Of a stretch of DNA of 6,870 nucleotides, positions 1-6,566 are shown piece by piece. The notes under the pieces are model-generated. The model saw nothing but the letters and a program-made list of their open reading frames with translations. It did not search any database and was not told the origin of the DNA. The position numbers and the translations under genes were made by a program. Each line of letters opens with the position of its first letter. Positions within the stretch are counted from its first letter, which is position 1. The DNA comes from Candidatus Competibacteraceae bacterium (GTDB taxonomy: Bacteria; Pseudomonadota; Gammaproteobacteria; Competibacterales; Competibacteraceae). The DNA lies in assembly GCA_012032855.1 (NCBI GenBank), contig JAAUQA010000170.1, positions 1-6,870 on the forward strand, read 5' to 3'.

Positions 1-845
1 GCTTTGCTGCCAAACTCGGCGAGATTTTAGATTTCCATAATTTCGTGTTGAAACATTACTTTCATGCCGAACCGGTTGATTTTCAGCATGTATTGGATAG
101 CACGCTGGCCTTGACGGAGTTGTTTCAACCCCTGGTCGGTGATGTCACAGAGTTACTGTATCAACATGCTCAGAGTGGCGATAATGTTTTGTTCGAGGGT
201 GCCCAAGGTGCGTTATTGGATATCGATCTCGGCACTTATCCCTATGTCACCTCGTCCAACACCACAGCGGGGGGAGCCGCTACCGGTACCGGTCTAGGGC
301 CGCGTTACCTGGATTATATCTTGGGCATTACTAAGGCGTATACCACCCGGGTAGGCGCCGGACCTTTCCCTACCGAGTTATTCGACTCGCAAGGCGAATA
401 CTTGGCTGAGCGTGGTCACGAATATGGCGCCACTACAGGCCGAAGACGACGCTGTGGCTGGTTCGACGCCGTAACGTTACGACGCTCAATCCAGAATAAT
501 AGTGTCACCGGTTTATGCGTTACCAAACTTGATGTGCTGGACGGCTTGGATACCATCCGCTTGTGTGTCGGCTACCGTTATGGCGATGTTGAGCTTTCGA
601 CACCGCCCTTGGGTGCTGAAGCTTTCGCGGCCTGTGAACCGATTTACCAGGAACTGCCCGGTTGGCAGGAATCCACCGCAGGGGTGAGACGCTACGAGGA
701 CCTGCCGGACAATGCTAAGCATTATTTGAAGCATATCGAAGCGGTTACCGATACGCCCATCGATATTATTTCGACGGGACCCGATCGGCTGACACGATTA
801 TGCTTAAAGACCCTTTCGTTTGATTACCCACCAGCATTGTGCTGA
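1..845 (+). CDS. purA: Adenylosuccinate synthetase, C-terminal two thirds (5' partial, frameshifted 3' end)
   Basis: PurA joins IMP and aspartate using GTP to give adenylosuccinate, the first committed step to AMP, in the cytosol. The frame is open from base 3 and the start lies left of the window; the GTG at 45 is internal. Visible family motifs are [49 protein letters not shown], the IMP/aspartate loop ATTGRRRR, the guanine-recognition motif [17 protein letters not shown] and the terminal STGPDR. After STGPDR the current frame runs into an unrelated tail and stops at 843-845. The -1 frame reads [10 protein letters not shown] and stops at 821-823, which matches the usual ending of the family. 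A single missing base at about 789-791 therefore swaps the last 10 or so residues for about 18 foreign ones. The known ligand-binding motifs are upstream of the break. Identity is very secure; the 3' end is not. Confidence 0.96.
   Translation, partial: FAAKLGEILDFHNFVLKHYFHAEPVDFQHVLDSTLALTELFQPLVGDVTELLYQHAQSGDNVLFEGAQGALLDIDLGTYPYVTSSNTTAGGAATGTGLGPRYLDYILGITKAYTTRVGAGPFPTELFDSQGEYLAERGHEYGATTGRRRRCGWFDAVTLRRSIQNNSVTGLCVTKLDVLDGLDTIRLCVGYRYGDVELSTPPLGAEAFAACEPIYQELPGWQESTAGVRRYEDLPDNAKHYLKHIEAVTDTPIDIISTGPDRLTRLCLKTLSFDYPPALC
786..793 (+). other. Single-base deletion (frameshift) near the purA 3' end
   Basis: In-frame codons read cgg ctg aca cga (R L T R). Restoring one G after ctg gives cgg ctg gac acg att atg, that is R L D T I M followed by LKDPFV and a TGA at 821-823. 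This fits the family pattern STGPDR-x-(D/E)-T. A lost G in a GG doublet is the simplest explanation. The sequence alone cannot separate a real mutation from a sequencing error. Confidence 0.8.
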
Positions 846-853
846 GCCGCTGC

Positions 854-883
854 GAGACGAGGTGAGGCAACCCGCCTTGTCTC
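854..883 (+). terminator. Hairpin downstream of purA, possible terminator without a U-tract
   Basis: The arms are GAGACGAGGTG (854-864) and CGCCTTGTCTC (873-883). They pair over 11 bp with two G-U wobbles and no mismatch, around the 8-nt loop aggcaacc. The position, 30 nt after the restored purA stop and 8 nt after the stop in the current frame, suits a transcript end. The downstream sequence tatcccattc has no real T-run, so it may instead be a 3'-end stabiliser or part of a Rho-dependent site. Confidence 0.4.
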
Positions 884-919
884 TATCCCATTCTGCCGAG
901 TATCGGCCATTGTCATAAC

Positions 920-944
920 GTATTGCCCTAGACAGGTGCAATAC
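920..944. promoter_or_regulatory. Perfect 7-bp dyad upstream of phaC, candidate operator
   Basis: GTATTGC (920-926) and GCAATAC (938-944) form a perfect inverted repeat with an 11-bp spacer, centred about 97 bp before the phaC start. Half-site centres are 18 bp apart, a spacing compatible with a dimeric DNA-binding protein, though it could also fold as RNA. I saw no convincing -35/-10 pair next to it and do not recognise a known regulator site. Confidence 0.3.
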
Positions 945-976
945 CGCCAGAATGTGCTTAGCTTGTAGGGATAGAA

Positions 977-1000
977 ATACCCTTCCTGCTGCTGGGGTAT
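977..1000 (+). promoter_or_regulatory. Small hairpin in the phaC leader
   Basis: ATACCC (977-982) pairs with GGGTAT (995-1000), and an extra T-G wobble closes a 10-nt loop. It ends 18 nt before the phaC Shine-Dalgarno site, so it would lie in the mRNA leader if transcription starts upstream. Repeats of this length can arise by chance. Confidence 0.22.
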
Positions 1001-1018
1001 CCTCAACCGCATATCACC

Positions 1019-1022
1019 GGAG
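1019..1022 (+). promoter_or_regulatory. Shine-Dalgarno site of phaC (decides start at 1029)
   Basis: GGAG lies 6 nt before the ATG at 1029-1031, a canonical spacing. It fixes the phaC start upstream of the frameshift. The downstream frame has no comparable site before its first possible starts (TTG 1286, ATG 1292, ATG 1328). Confidence 0.75.
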
Positions 1023-1028
1023 TCTGTT

Positions 1029-2917
1029 ATGGCCGAGCAAAATAAATCTGATTCCCTACCGGAAATAAATCTGCTGGAAGCGGCGCTGGCGAAAAAGCTG
1101 GCGGATACTCAAGCGTCCTTGCAGCGTCTGCCAGACATTAAACCTGTGGAGGTCAAACGGTTAGCGGAAAATTTCTCCAAGATCATCGAACGCAGCCAAC
1201 GTCTGGTGCAACGCTTTCTGCAAGCCGATACCGATCCCGATATGAATTTTTCAGTCCCGGATCCGGCATTGTCGGTCAATCGTTTTTGGAGATGTTCCAG
1301 AAGTTGTTGGCCGATCCGAATAAGCTCATGCAATCCCAGATGAATTTCTGGCAGGATTACATGACCATGTGGCAGACCGCCAACCGCCGTATGTTGGGAG
1401 AAAAAATCGAGCCTATGGTCGAACCGAATCCCGGGGATAAGCGATTCAAGGACCCGGAATGGGCGGAAAATGCCGTGTTCGACTTTATCAAGCAGTCCTA
1501 TCTGCTGGCGGCCCGTCATCTTCAGAAAACCGCCCATAGCGTCGATGGTTTTGATGAAAAAACCGCAGAGAAGATCGATTTTTATACTCGCCAGTTCGTC
1601 GATGCGATGTCGCCGACCAATTTCGCTGCCACTAATCCGCAGGTATTGAAAGCCACCTTAGAAACCGGCGGGGAAAATCTGGTGAACGGTCTCAATAACC
1701 TGCTGGAGGATTTAGATCAAGGCAAAGGCAAGCTACGCATCAAGATGACCGACATGGATGCCTTCAAATTGGGCGAAAACATTGCCGTCACGCCGGGTAA
1801 GGTGGTGTATCAGACCCAGTTGATGCAGTTGATCCAATACAACCCCAGCACTGAAAAGGTGCGTAAACATCCCTTGTTGGTTATTCCACCTTGGATCAAC
1901 AAGTTCTACATCCTTGATCTGCGCCAAGATAACTCGTTCATTAAGTGGGCAGTCGATCAGGGTTTTACCGTATTTGTCATTTCCTGGGTCAACCCGGATG
2001 AAACCCTGGCGGAAATGGATTTCGAGGATTATCTGGCTCACGGTACACTGGCTGCTCTGGACGCCATCGAAAAAGCCACCGGCGAACGGGAGGTCAATGC
2101 AGTGGGGTATTGCATCGGCGGTACGCTGTTGTTTTGCACCCTGGGCTATATGGCAGCCAAGCGCGACAAACGCATTCGCAGCGCCACGGCGTTTACCACT
2201 ATGCTTGATTTCACCAAAGTGGGCGAAATTTCGGTATTCATCGATGAAGAACAGTTTGCACACATCGACAAAGGGATGGAAAAGCGGGGTTTTTTGGAAG
2301 GCTATCACATGGGTGGTGTGTTCACTTTGTTGCGTGCGAATGATTTGATCTGGTCTTTCGTGATCAGAAATTATTTATTGGGCCAGGAGCCGTTTCCGTT
2401 CGATCTGTTGTACTGGAATGCCGATCCTACCCGCATGCCCAAAGCGATGCATACCTTTTATTTACGCAACATGTATCTCAATAATCGCTTGAAAGACCCC
2501 GGCGGAGTCAGTTTTCTGGGCGTACCTGTCGACTTGGGTAAGATCAAAACGCCGGTATTTTTTCTATCCACTAAGGATGATCACATCGCGCCCTGGAAAT
2601 ACACCTATGCCGGGACCCGGCTGCCAGGTGGTCCGGTGAAATTTGTGCTAGGGGAATCCGGGCATATTGCCGGCGTGATCAACGCGCCTTCGCCCAAAAA
2701 CAAATACGGTTTCTGGACCAACGACAAGCTGGCGGATACACCCGATGAATGGTTTGAAGGCGCCGAACCCCACAAGGGATCTTGGTGGCCGCATTGGCTG
2801 GAGTGGATTAATGCTTACGCCGGCCCTCAGAATATTCCCGCCCGGGTGCCCGGCGACCGGGAATTGCAACCCATCGAGGATGCCCCCGGCTCTTATGTCA
2901 AAGTGCGCTCACAGTAG
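1029..2917 (+). CDS. phaC: Class I poly(3-hydroxyalkanoate) synthase, split by a frameshift near codon 79
   Basis: PhaC polymerises (R)-3-hydroxyacyl-CoA into PHA at the granule surface. The ATG at 1029 has a good GGAG site and encodes a charged N-terminal region. The frame is lost at about 1263-1266, and the rest is read from the -1 frame to the TAG at 2915-2917. With one base restored the product is 629 aa, in the range for class I enzymes. The catalytic alpha/beta-hydrolase domain is intact: lipase-like box GYCIGG with nucleophile Cys362 (codon 2111-2113), Asp518 in KDDHIAPW (2579-2581) and His546 in GESGHIAGV (2663-2665), restored numbering. The Asp-to-His spacing of 28 equals that of the Cupriavidus enzyme. 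The break falls in the N-terminal domain, just before the family segment read here as VGQSFLEM. As written, only a truncated protein from a weak internal start could be made. No phaA, phaB, phaE or phasin gene is nearby. Confidence 0.93.
1260..1267 (+). other. Single-base deletion (frameshift) in phaC
   Basis: The upstream frame reads FSVPDP through ccg at 1263-1265, then becomes ALSVNRFW, unlike PhaC. The -1 frame from ggc at 1265-1267 reads GIVGQSFLEMFQK, which fits the class I pattern (V/I)-G-x-(A/S)-F-(L/M)-E-(M/L). One missing C or G in gatcc(n)ggcatt restores a continuous gene. The Gly four residues before the Phe appears only if the indel is placed here, not at the T-run 1283-1287. Confidence 0.85.
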
Positions 2918-2929
2918 CCGATGGGAGGG

Positions 2930-2960
2930 TTAAGGGTTTTTCCTGCTAAACAGCCCTTAA
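2930..2960. terminator. Hairpin between convergent phaC and mgtE
   Basis: TTAAGGG (2930-2936) pairs perfectly with CCCTTAA (2954-2960), and two further inner pairs are possible. It starts 12 nt after the phaC stop. No T-run follows on either strand, so a classical intrinsic terminator is only weakly supported. A shared end for the two converging transcripts is the likely role. Confidence 0.35.
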
Positions 2961-2972
2961 GGTAATCATCAG

Positions 2973-3011
2973 CGCTGCTCCTTTTTAGTAGGAGCTATAG
3001 CAGGAGCAGCG
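2973..3011. terminator. Nested alternative hairpins across the mgtE stop codon
   Basis: CGCTGCTCCT (2973-2982) is the perfect inverse of AGGAGCAGCG (3002-3011). Its inner part GCTCCT (2977-2982) also pairs with a nearer copy AGGAGC (2990-2995) around a 7-nt loop. The two pairings exclude each other. On the minus strand this covers the last codons and stop of mgtE and the start of its 3' UTR. No T-tract follows on either strand, so terminator function is a guess. Confidence 0.35.
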
Positions 3012-4344
3012 TAGCTAACCCCAAAAATGCGAAAAAGCCGACGATATCGGTGACCGTTGTCAGTACCACGCTACCGGCTAACGCCGGATCGATGCCCAAG
3101 CGACGCAACAACAACGGAATCCCCACCCCGGATAATGCTGCGCAGAGCAGATTGATCAGGATGGCGACGGCTATGATGCCGCCGATAATTGGATTACCAA
3201 ACCAAACATAAGCCAGCACCGCTACCACCAGCGCCCACACTAAACCGTTCAGCAATCCGACGGTCAGCTCCTTGAACAATAGCCAACGGGCGTTGCTGGG
3301 TTCCACATGACCTAACGCTAGGCCACGGATCACCAACGTCAGGGTCTGGCTGCCGGCAATTCCTCCCATGCTGGCTACGATGGGCATCAACACAGCCAGC
3401 GCCACTGCTGACTCTAGGACACCTTCGAATAGACCAATCACCCAGGCGGCCATGAACGCAGTGATCAGATTAATGCCCAACCACACCGCACGGCGGCGGG
3501 CACTCGGCACGATCGGGGCGAAGATGTCTTCCTCCTGATCCAAACCGGCCATGCTCATGATGGAATGTTCGGCCTCTTCGCGAATCACATCGACTACATC
3601 GTCAATGGTAATACGCCCCACTAATTTATTTTCAGGGCCCACCACGGGCGCAGAAACCAGATCGAAGTGCTCGAATCGCCTGGCTACTTCGTCTGCCGGT
3701 AAATGGGCCGCAATGGGTTCGAAGTCCTTGATCATCACTTCCTTGACCGGCACATCCGGTTGCCCAATGAGTAGTTGATGCAAGGACAAAATGCCCAAAT
3801 ACCGGTCATTGCGATCGACCACCATGAGGCTATCGGTTTGCTCCGGTATGGCGCCGCGCAGACGCAGATATCGCAACACGACATCCAAACTGACATCAGC
3901 GCGCACCGTAATCATATCGGTGTTCATCAAGCCGCCGGCGCTGTCCTCCGGGTAGGACAGCACAGTTTCCAACCGCTGGCGGTTTTGCACATCCATGGAA
4001 TGCAATAGCTCACCGCTGACGGCATCGGGTAGATCTTGCAGAATGTCCGCCAGATCATCCAAATCCAACCCTTCGGTGGCAGCCAGTAATTCCTCCGGCT
4101 CCATTTCCTGAATCAGTCCGGCGCGGGCTTCGTCGTTGACGTGCAGCAACACCTCGCCGCTGGTTTCCGGCTCCACCAATTCCCAAACGACCTTGCGCTC
4201 CGCCGGTGGCAATGATTCCAACAAATCGGCGATTTCAGCCGGATGCAGTGCCCTGAGCATACGCCGCACATTTTGAAACGTTCCCCGTTCCAGGGCTCGT
4301 CGCAAGCGTCGTAAATAAGTCGGGCGAGAATCATTGTCAGCCAC
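2995..4344 (-). CDS. mgtE: Magnesium transporter/channel MgtE
   Basis: MgtE is a dimeric inner-membrane Mg2+ channel gated by Mg2+ bound to its cytosolic domains. From the chosen start (449 aa, the usual length) the order is: helical MgtE N domain about 20-120, two CBS domains about 135-256 (EDSAGGLMNTDMITV; later VSAPVV and GRITIDDVVDVI), a connecting helix, then five membrane segments at roughly 286-310, 313-337, 357-383, 386-414 and 421-449. Signature MPIVASMGGIAGSQ is present, and Asp433 in TTVTDIVGF corresponds to the pore Asp432 of Thermus MgtE. I chose the GTG at 4344-4342 because GGAGG sits 5 nt upstream; the in-frame ATG at 4386 would add 14 residues and has no such site. It is the last gene of the rapZ-ptsH-ptsI-mgtE cluster, 146 nt after ptsI, and may also have its own promoter. 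Confidence 0.95.
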   Translation of the reverse strand: MADNDSRPTYLRRLRRALERGTFQNVRRMLRALHPAEIADLLESLPPAERKVVWELVEPETSGEVLLHVNDEARAGLIQEMEPEELLAATEGLDLDDLADILQDLPDAVSGELLHSMDVQNRQRLETVLSYPEDSAGGLMNTDMITVRADVSLDVVLRYLRLRGAIPEQTDSLMVVDRNDRYLGILSLHQLLIGQPDVPVKEVMIKDFEPIAAHLPADEVARRFEHFDLVSAPVVGPENKLVGRITIDDVVDVIREEAEHSIMSMAGLDQEEDIFAPIVPSARRRAVWLGINLITAFMAAWVIGLFEGVLESAVALAVLMPIVASMGGIAGSQTLTLVIRGLALGHVEPSNARWLLFKELTVGLLNGLVWALVVAVLAYVWFGNPIIGGIIAVAILINLLCAALSGVGIPLLLRRLGIDPALAGSVVLTTVTDIVGFFAFLGLATLLLL

Positions 4345-4349
4345 AAAAA

Positions 4350-4354
4350 CCTCC
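4350..4354 (-). promoter_or_regulatory. Strong Shine-Dalgarno site of mgtE (decides GTG start)
   Basis: On the minus strand GGAGG is followed by five T residues and then GTG GCT GAC. The strength and spacing favour GTG 4344 over ATG 4386. Confidence 0.8.
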
Positions 4355-4449
4355 GTGGGTAACACAGCGGGGCTGTAAGGGGACATTCAGCGTCAACGGA
4401 TGGTTTGACGATGAACCGGCTATGGGATTAGGAGTTGGTCGCGGGCGGC

Positions 4450-4478
4450 AGTGTAGCGGGGAAAGACCGTCAGGTCTA
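4450..4478 (-). promoter_or_regulatory. Possible sigma-70 promoter for mgtE
   Basis: On the minus strand TAGACC (4478-4473) and TACACT (4455-4450) are separated by 17 nt and each match the consensus at four of six positions. It lies in the ptsI-mgtE gap and would leave a leader of about 100 nt. It overlaps a small AGACC/GGTCT hairpin (4464-4477) that could instead be a weak ptsI 3' end. Evidence is weak. Confidence 0.25.
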
Positions 4479-4490
4479 TGGGTGATGATG

Positions 4491-6221
4491 TCAGTGTTGG
4501 GTTAAATGCTGAACTAGCTGGCTGAATCGTTTGGGGTCAGTAGTATGTAACATGCGCTGGACCAGTGTTACCAACTCCATGAGGTGACTTTCACGGATAA
4601 CCCGTTTGATTTCTAAAATATTATTCGGGTGCATGCTGAAGTGGGTCAGGCCTAACCCCAGCAACAAGCGGATATAGCGGGTATCGCCAGCCATCTCGCC
4701 GCATAGGCTGACAGGGATATTCGCCTGCTGGCCGGCTCTGATGGTCATGGCAATCAAGTGCAGCACAGCGGGGTGTAATGGATCGTACAAATAATTGACT
4801 TCATCGTCGATACGATCAATGGCCAGCGTGTACTGAATGAGATCATTGGTGCCGATAGAGAGAAAATTGAGATGGCGGGCGAAAAACGCCGCACAGATCG
4901 CTGCGGCGGGCACCTCAATCATTGCTCCCACCGGCATGCGCTCATCGAAGCGTTGACCGCGCGCCTGCAACTCCTGTTTGGTTTCTTCTACCAGCCTCAA
5001 TACTTGGAAAAGCTCTTGAGTATTGGACAGCATCGGAATCATCATCTGCACTTTACCGAATGCCGATGCGCGTAAAATCGCCCGCAACTGCGGACGAAAC
5101 AGCCCCAAATCCTTTAAGCACAAGCGAATGGCCCGTAAGCCCAGAGCCGGATTAGCGCCACCTATGCGTCCCCCATCGACGCGTTTATCCGCACCCAAAT
5201 CAACGGTGCGAATCGTAATGGGCTTTTCCTCCAACATTTTGATGACATGCAGATAAGACGCCAAATGTTCTTCTTCGTCGGGAATATCTGTGCGGTTCAT
5301 GAACAGAAATTCAGTCCGGTACAGACCCACACCCGCTGCCTGCACTTGGCGAACCGCTACAGCGTCTTCGGGTAGCTCAATGTTTGCGTGCAAAGTGATC
5401 CGCACGGCGTCTCGGGTCACCGCCGGTTGTCCCTTGAGTTTGATCAACTCCTGCCGTTGTCGTTGGTCTTCCTGTTGCTTCCAATGATAGTAATCCAGCA
5501 GCCGCTGATCCAACCCCAGCAGCACCACCCCTTGTTGACCGTCGACGATCAACAATTCGTCCTCTTCCGGATAGCGGCGCGCATTGCGCACCCCCATGAC
5601 TGCCGGAATGCCGAGACTGCGTGCCAGGATGGCGGTGTGCGAGAGGGGACCGCCGTGTTCCGTAATAAAAGCCTGCACGCCTTGATGTTGCATCAGGATG
5701 GTATCTGCGGGCGTGAGTTCCTCGGCTACCACAATCCGCCCTTCCAGGCGGCTGGAAATCACATCGGCAACACCGGTCTCATTGGCCAGCAAAATACGTT
5801 GAATGCGATGCACTACGTGATCCACATCGTCCTTGCGGCTACGCAGGTAGGGGTCCTCCATGTCGTCGAACACCTGTACCACCAAATCGCGTTGCAATTT
5901 AAGCGCCCATTCCGCATTGCAACGACGGGTACGGATCAGTTTGATCGGTGCGCTGGCCAAGGTGGAATCTTCCAGCATCAGTAGATGCGTATCGATAAAC
6001 GCGGTGACGTCGGCGGGCAGGGTGACCGGTATGCGGGCACGAATCTCGCGTAACTGCTGCTTGGCAATGGCTACGCTGTTGATAAAACGGCGTACCTCTT
6101 GTTCAATAACCGTGTTGGCGAGGGTGTATTCGGCGATTTCCGGGCGGTCTCGGTGCAGAAATGAGGCCCTGCCGATGGCGTAGCCTCGGGAAATACCGAC
6201 ACCGTGCAGGGCAACAGACAT
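4491..6221 (-). CDS. ptsI: PTS Enzyme I (phosphoenolpyruvate-protein phosphotransferase), no GAF domain
   Basis: Enzyme I takes phosphate from PEP onto a histidine and passes it to HPr, in the cytosol. The 576-aa product matches PtsI (575 aa in E. coli) and lacks the N-terminal GAF domain of PtsP. Order from the chosen ATG: EI N-terminal/HPr-binding region, phosphohistidine domain with EHGGPLSHTAILARS (active His195), then the PEP-binding barrel with GVGLYRTEFLFMNR (Arg302), TIRTVDLGADK (Arg338), GAMIEVPAA, SIGTNDLIQYTLAIDR and SLCGEMAGD (catalytic Cys507). All key residues are present. ATG 6221 is preferred over GTG 6239 because the family begins at this point and GTG 6239 lacks a Shine-Dalgarno site. 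ptsH ends 4 nt upstream, so the two are probably translationally coupled; the nearest GAGG is 12 nt away inside ptsH. The neighbours suggest a regulatory PTS rather than sugar uptake. Confidence 0.95.
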   Translation of the reverse strand: MSVALHGVGISRGYAIGRASFLHRDRPEIAEYTLANTVIEQEVRRFINSVAIAKQQLREIRARIPVTLPADVTAFIDTHLLMLEDSTLASAPIKLIRTRRCNAEWALKLQRDLVVQVFDDMEDPYLRSRKDDVDHVVHRIQRILLANETGVADVISSRLEGRIVVAEELTPADTILMQHQGVQAFITEHGGPLSHTAILARSLGIPAVMGVRNARRYPEEDELLIVDGQQGVVLLGLDQRLLDYYHWKQQEDQRQRQELIKLKGQPAVTRDAVRITLHANIELPEDAVAVRQVQAAGVGLYRTEFLFMNRTDIPDEEEHLASYLHVIKMLEEKPITIRTVDLGADKRVDGGRIGGANPALGLRAIRLCLKDLGLFRPQLRAILRASAFGKVQMMIPMLSNTQELFQVLRLVEETKQELQARGQRFDERMPVGAMIEVPAAAICAAFFARHLNFLSIGTNDLIQYTLAIDRIDDEVNYLYDPLHPAVLHLIAMTIRAGQQANIPVSLCGEMAGDTRYIRLLLGLGLTHFSMHPNNILEIKRVIRESHLMELVTLVQRMLHTTDPKRFSQLVQHLTQH

Positions 6222-6225
6222 GTGC

Positions 6226-6495
6226 TTACCCGTCCTCACCGAACCGCTGATGAATCAGAGTTTCCAGGCTATCCAGCGCCTGTTCCGCGTCTTCGCCGGT
6301 CGCCCAGAGTTCCAGGCGGGTGCCGCGAGCCGCAGCTAACATCATCACCCCCATGATGCTTTTGCCGTTGACCTCGTGGCCATCCCGGCAGATTCGAATG
6401 TCGGCGCCGAAGCGAGTGGCAAGCGTTACGAATTTAGCTGCCGCTCGGGCATGCAAACCCAGCTTGTTGGTGATCGTCACTTCCCGCTTCAGCAT
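6226..6495 (-). CDS. ptsH: HPr-family phosphocarrier (HPr/NPr)
   Basis: This small cytosolic protein receives phosphate from Enzyme I and passes it to EIIA-type acceptors. The 89-aa product fits the family. The active-site motif NKLGLHARAAAKF puts the phospho-acceptor at His15, and VNGKSIMGVMML gives Ser46, the residue that HPr kinase phosphorylates in organisms that have one. The sequence resembles the HPr/PtsO proteins found beside rapZ in proteobacteria. ATG 6495 is chosen: it puts the histidine at position 15, and an AAGG lies 9 nt upstream. An upstream GTG at 6531 has no ribosome binding site. The next gene, ptsI, begins 4 nt after the stop. The ATG overlaps the stop of a possible 25-codon ORF (see that entry), which may feed ribosomes into this gene. 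Whether to call it ptsH, ptsO or npr is a matter of convention. Confidence 0.94.
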   Translation of the reverse strand: MLKREVTITNKLGLHARAAAKFVTLATRFGADIRICRDGHEVNGKSIMGVMMLAAARGTRLELWATGEDAEQALDSLETLIHQRFGEDG

Positions 6496-6566
6496 CGTGG
6501 CACGCCTTGGTACAGACGACTCGAATCCCACAGGAGATAGATGAGCAGTGGTCCGGACTTGCTCAT
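6489..6566 (-). CDS. Possible 25-codon coupling ORF between rapZ and ptsH
   Basis: The ORF encodes 25 residues, beginning [13 protein letters not shown] and ending GVPRC, with no family I recognise. Its ATG (6566-6564) overlaps the rapZ stop in an ATGA arrangement, and GGGAG lies 5 nt upstream (6576-6572). Its TGA (6491-6489) overlaps the ptsH start in the string ATGCTGA. A good ribosome site, a start on one stop and a stop on the next start suggest it carries ribosomes from rapZ to ptsH. A short hydrophobic stretch (PLLIYLLW) is visible. It sits where some proteobacteria carry an EIIA-Man gene, but there is no active-site histidine and no clear similarity to that family. It may also be a chance ORF: 25 codons is short. 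Confidence 0.4.
   Translation of the reverse strand: MSKSGPLLIYLLWDSSRLYQGVPRC

Noticed and set aside
45..47. GTG at 45 as the start of purA
   Set aside because: The frame is open to the window edge and the residues before it ([14 protein letters not shown]) match PurA, so the GTG is an internal valine codon.
910..944. TTGTCA at 910-915 as a phaC promoter -35 box
   Set aside because: No acceptable -10 hexamer occurs at 16-18 nt spacing, so I did not list a promoter.
846..1028. A tRNA or small protein gene in the purA-phaC spacer
   Set aside because: No cloverleaf, TTC-arm motif or coding ORF with a ribosome site is seen. The only structures are the inverted repeats already listed.
1281..1292. 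Programmed -1 frameshift at the T-run in phaC
   Set aside because: The heptamer is not a standard slippery site (the A-site tgg codon re-pairs poorly), and slipping here would replace the conserved VGQSF segment with SVNRF. An upstream one-base deletion fits better.
1733..2308. 191-codon open frame on the minus strand
   Set aside because: It lies wholly inside the phaC catalytic domain, has no recognisable protein features and is a codon-bias shadow of phaC.
5388..5984. 198-codon open frame on the plus strand
   Set aside because: It lies antisense inside ptsI, has no domain or ribosome site, and ptsI has all its catalytic motifs in the opposite strand.
6237..6239. GTG 6239 as the ptsI start
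   Set aside because: It adds six residues outside the family's usual beginning, overlaps ptsH and lacks a ribosome site.
6529..6531. GTG 6531 as a ptsH start giving 101 residues
   Set aside because: No Shine-Dalgarno sequence precedes it and the extra 12 residues would move the active histidine from position 15.
6489..6566. Small ORF as a clear remnant of EIIA-Man (manX)
   Set aside because: It lacks the active-site histidine and the typical N-terminal motif, so position alone does not justify naming it.
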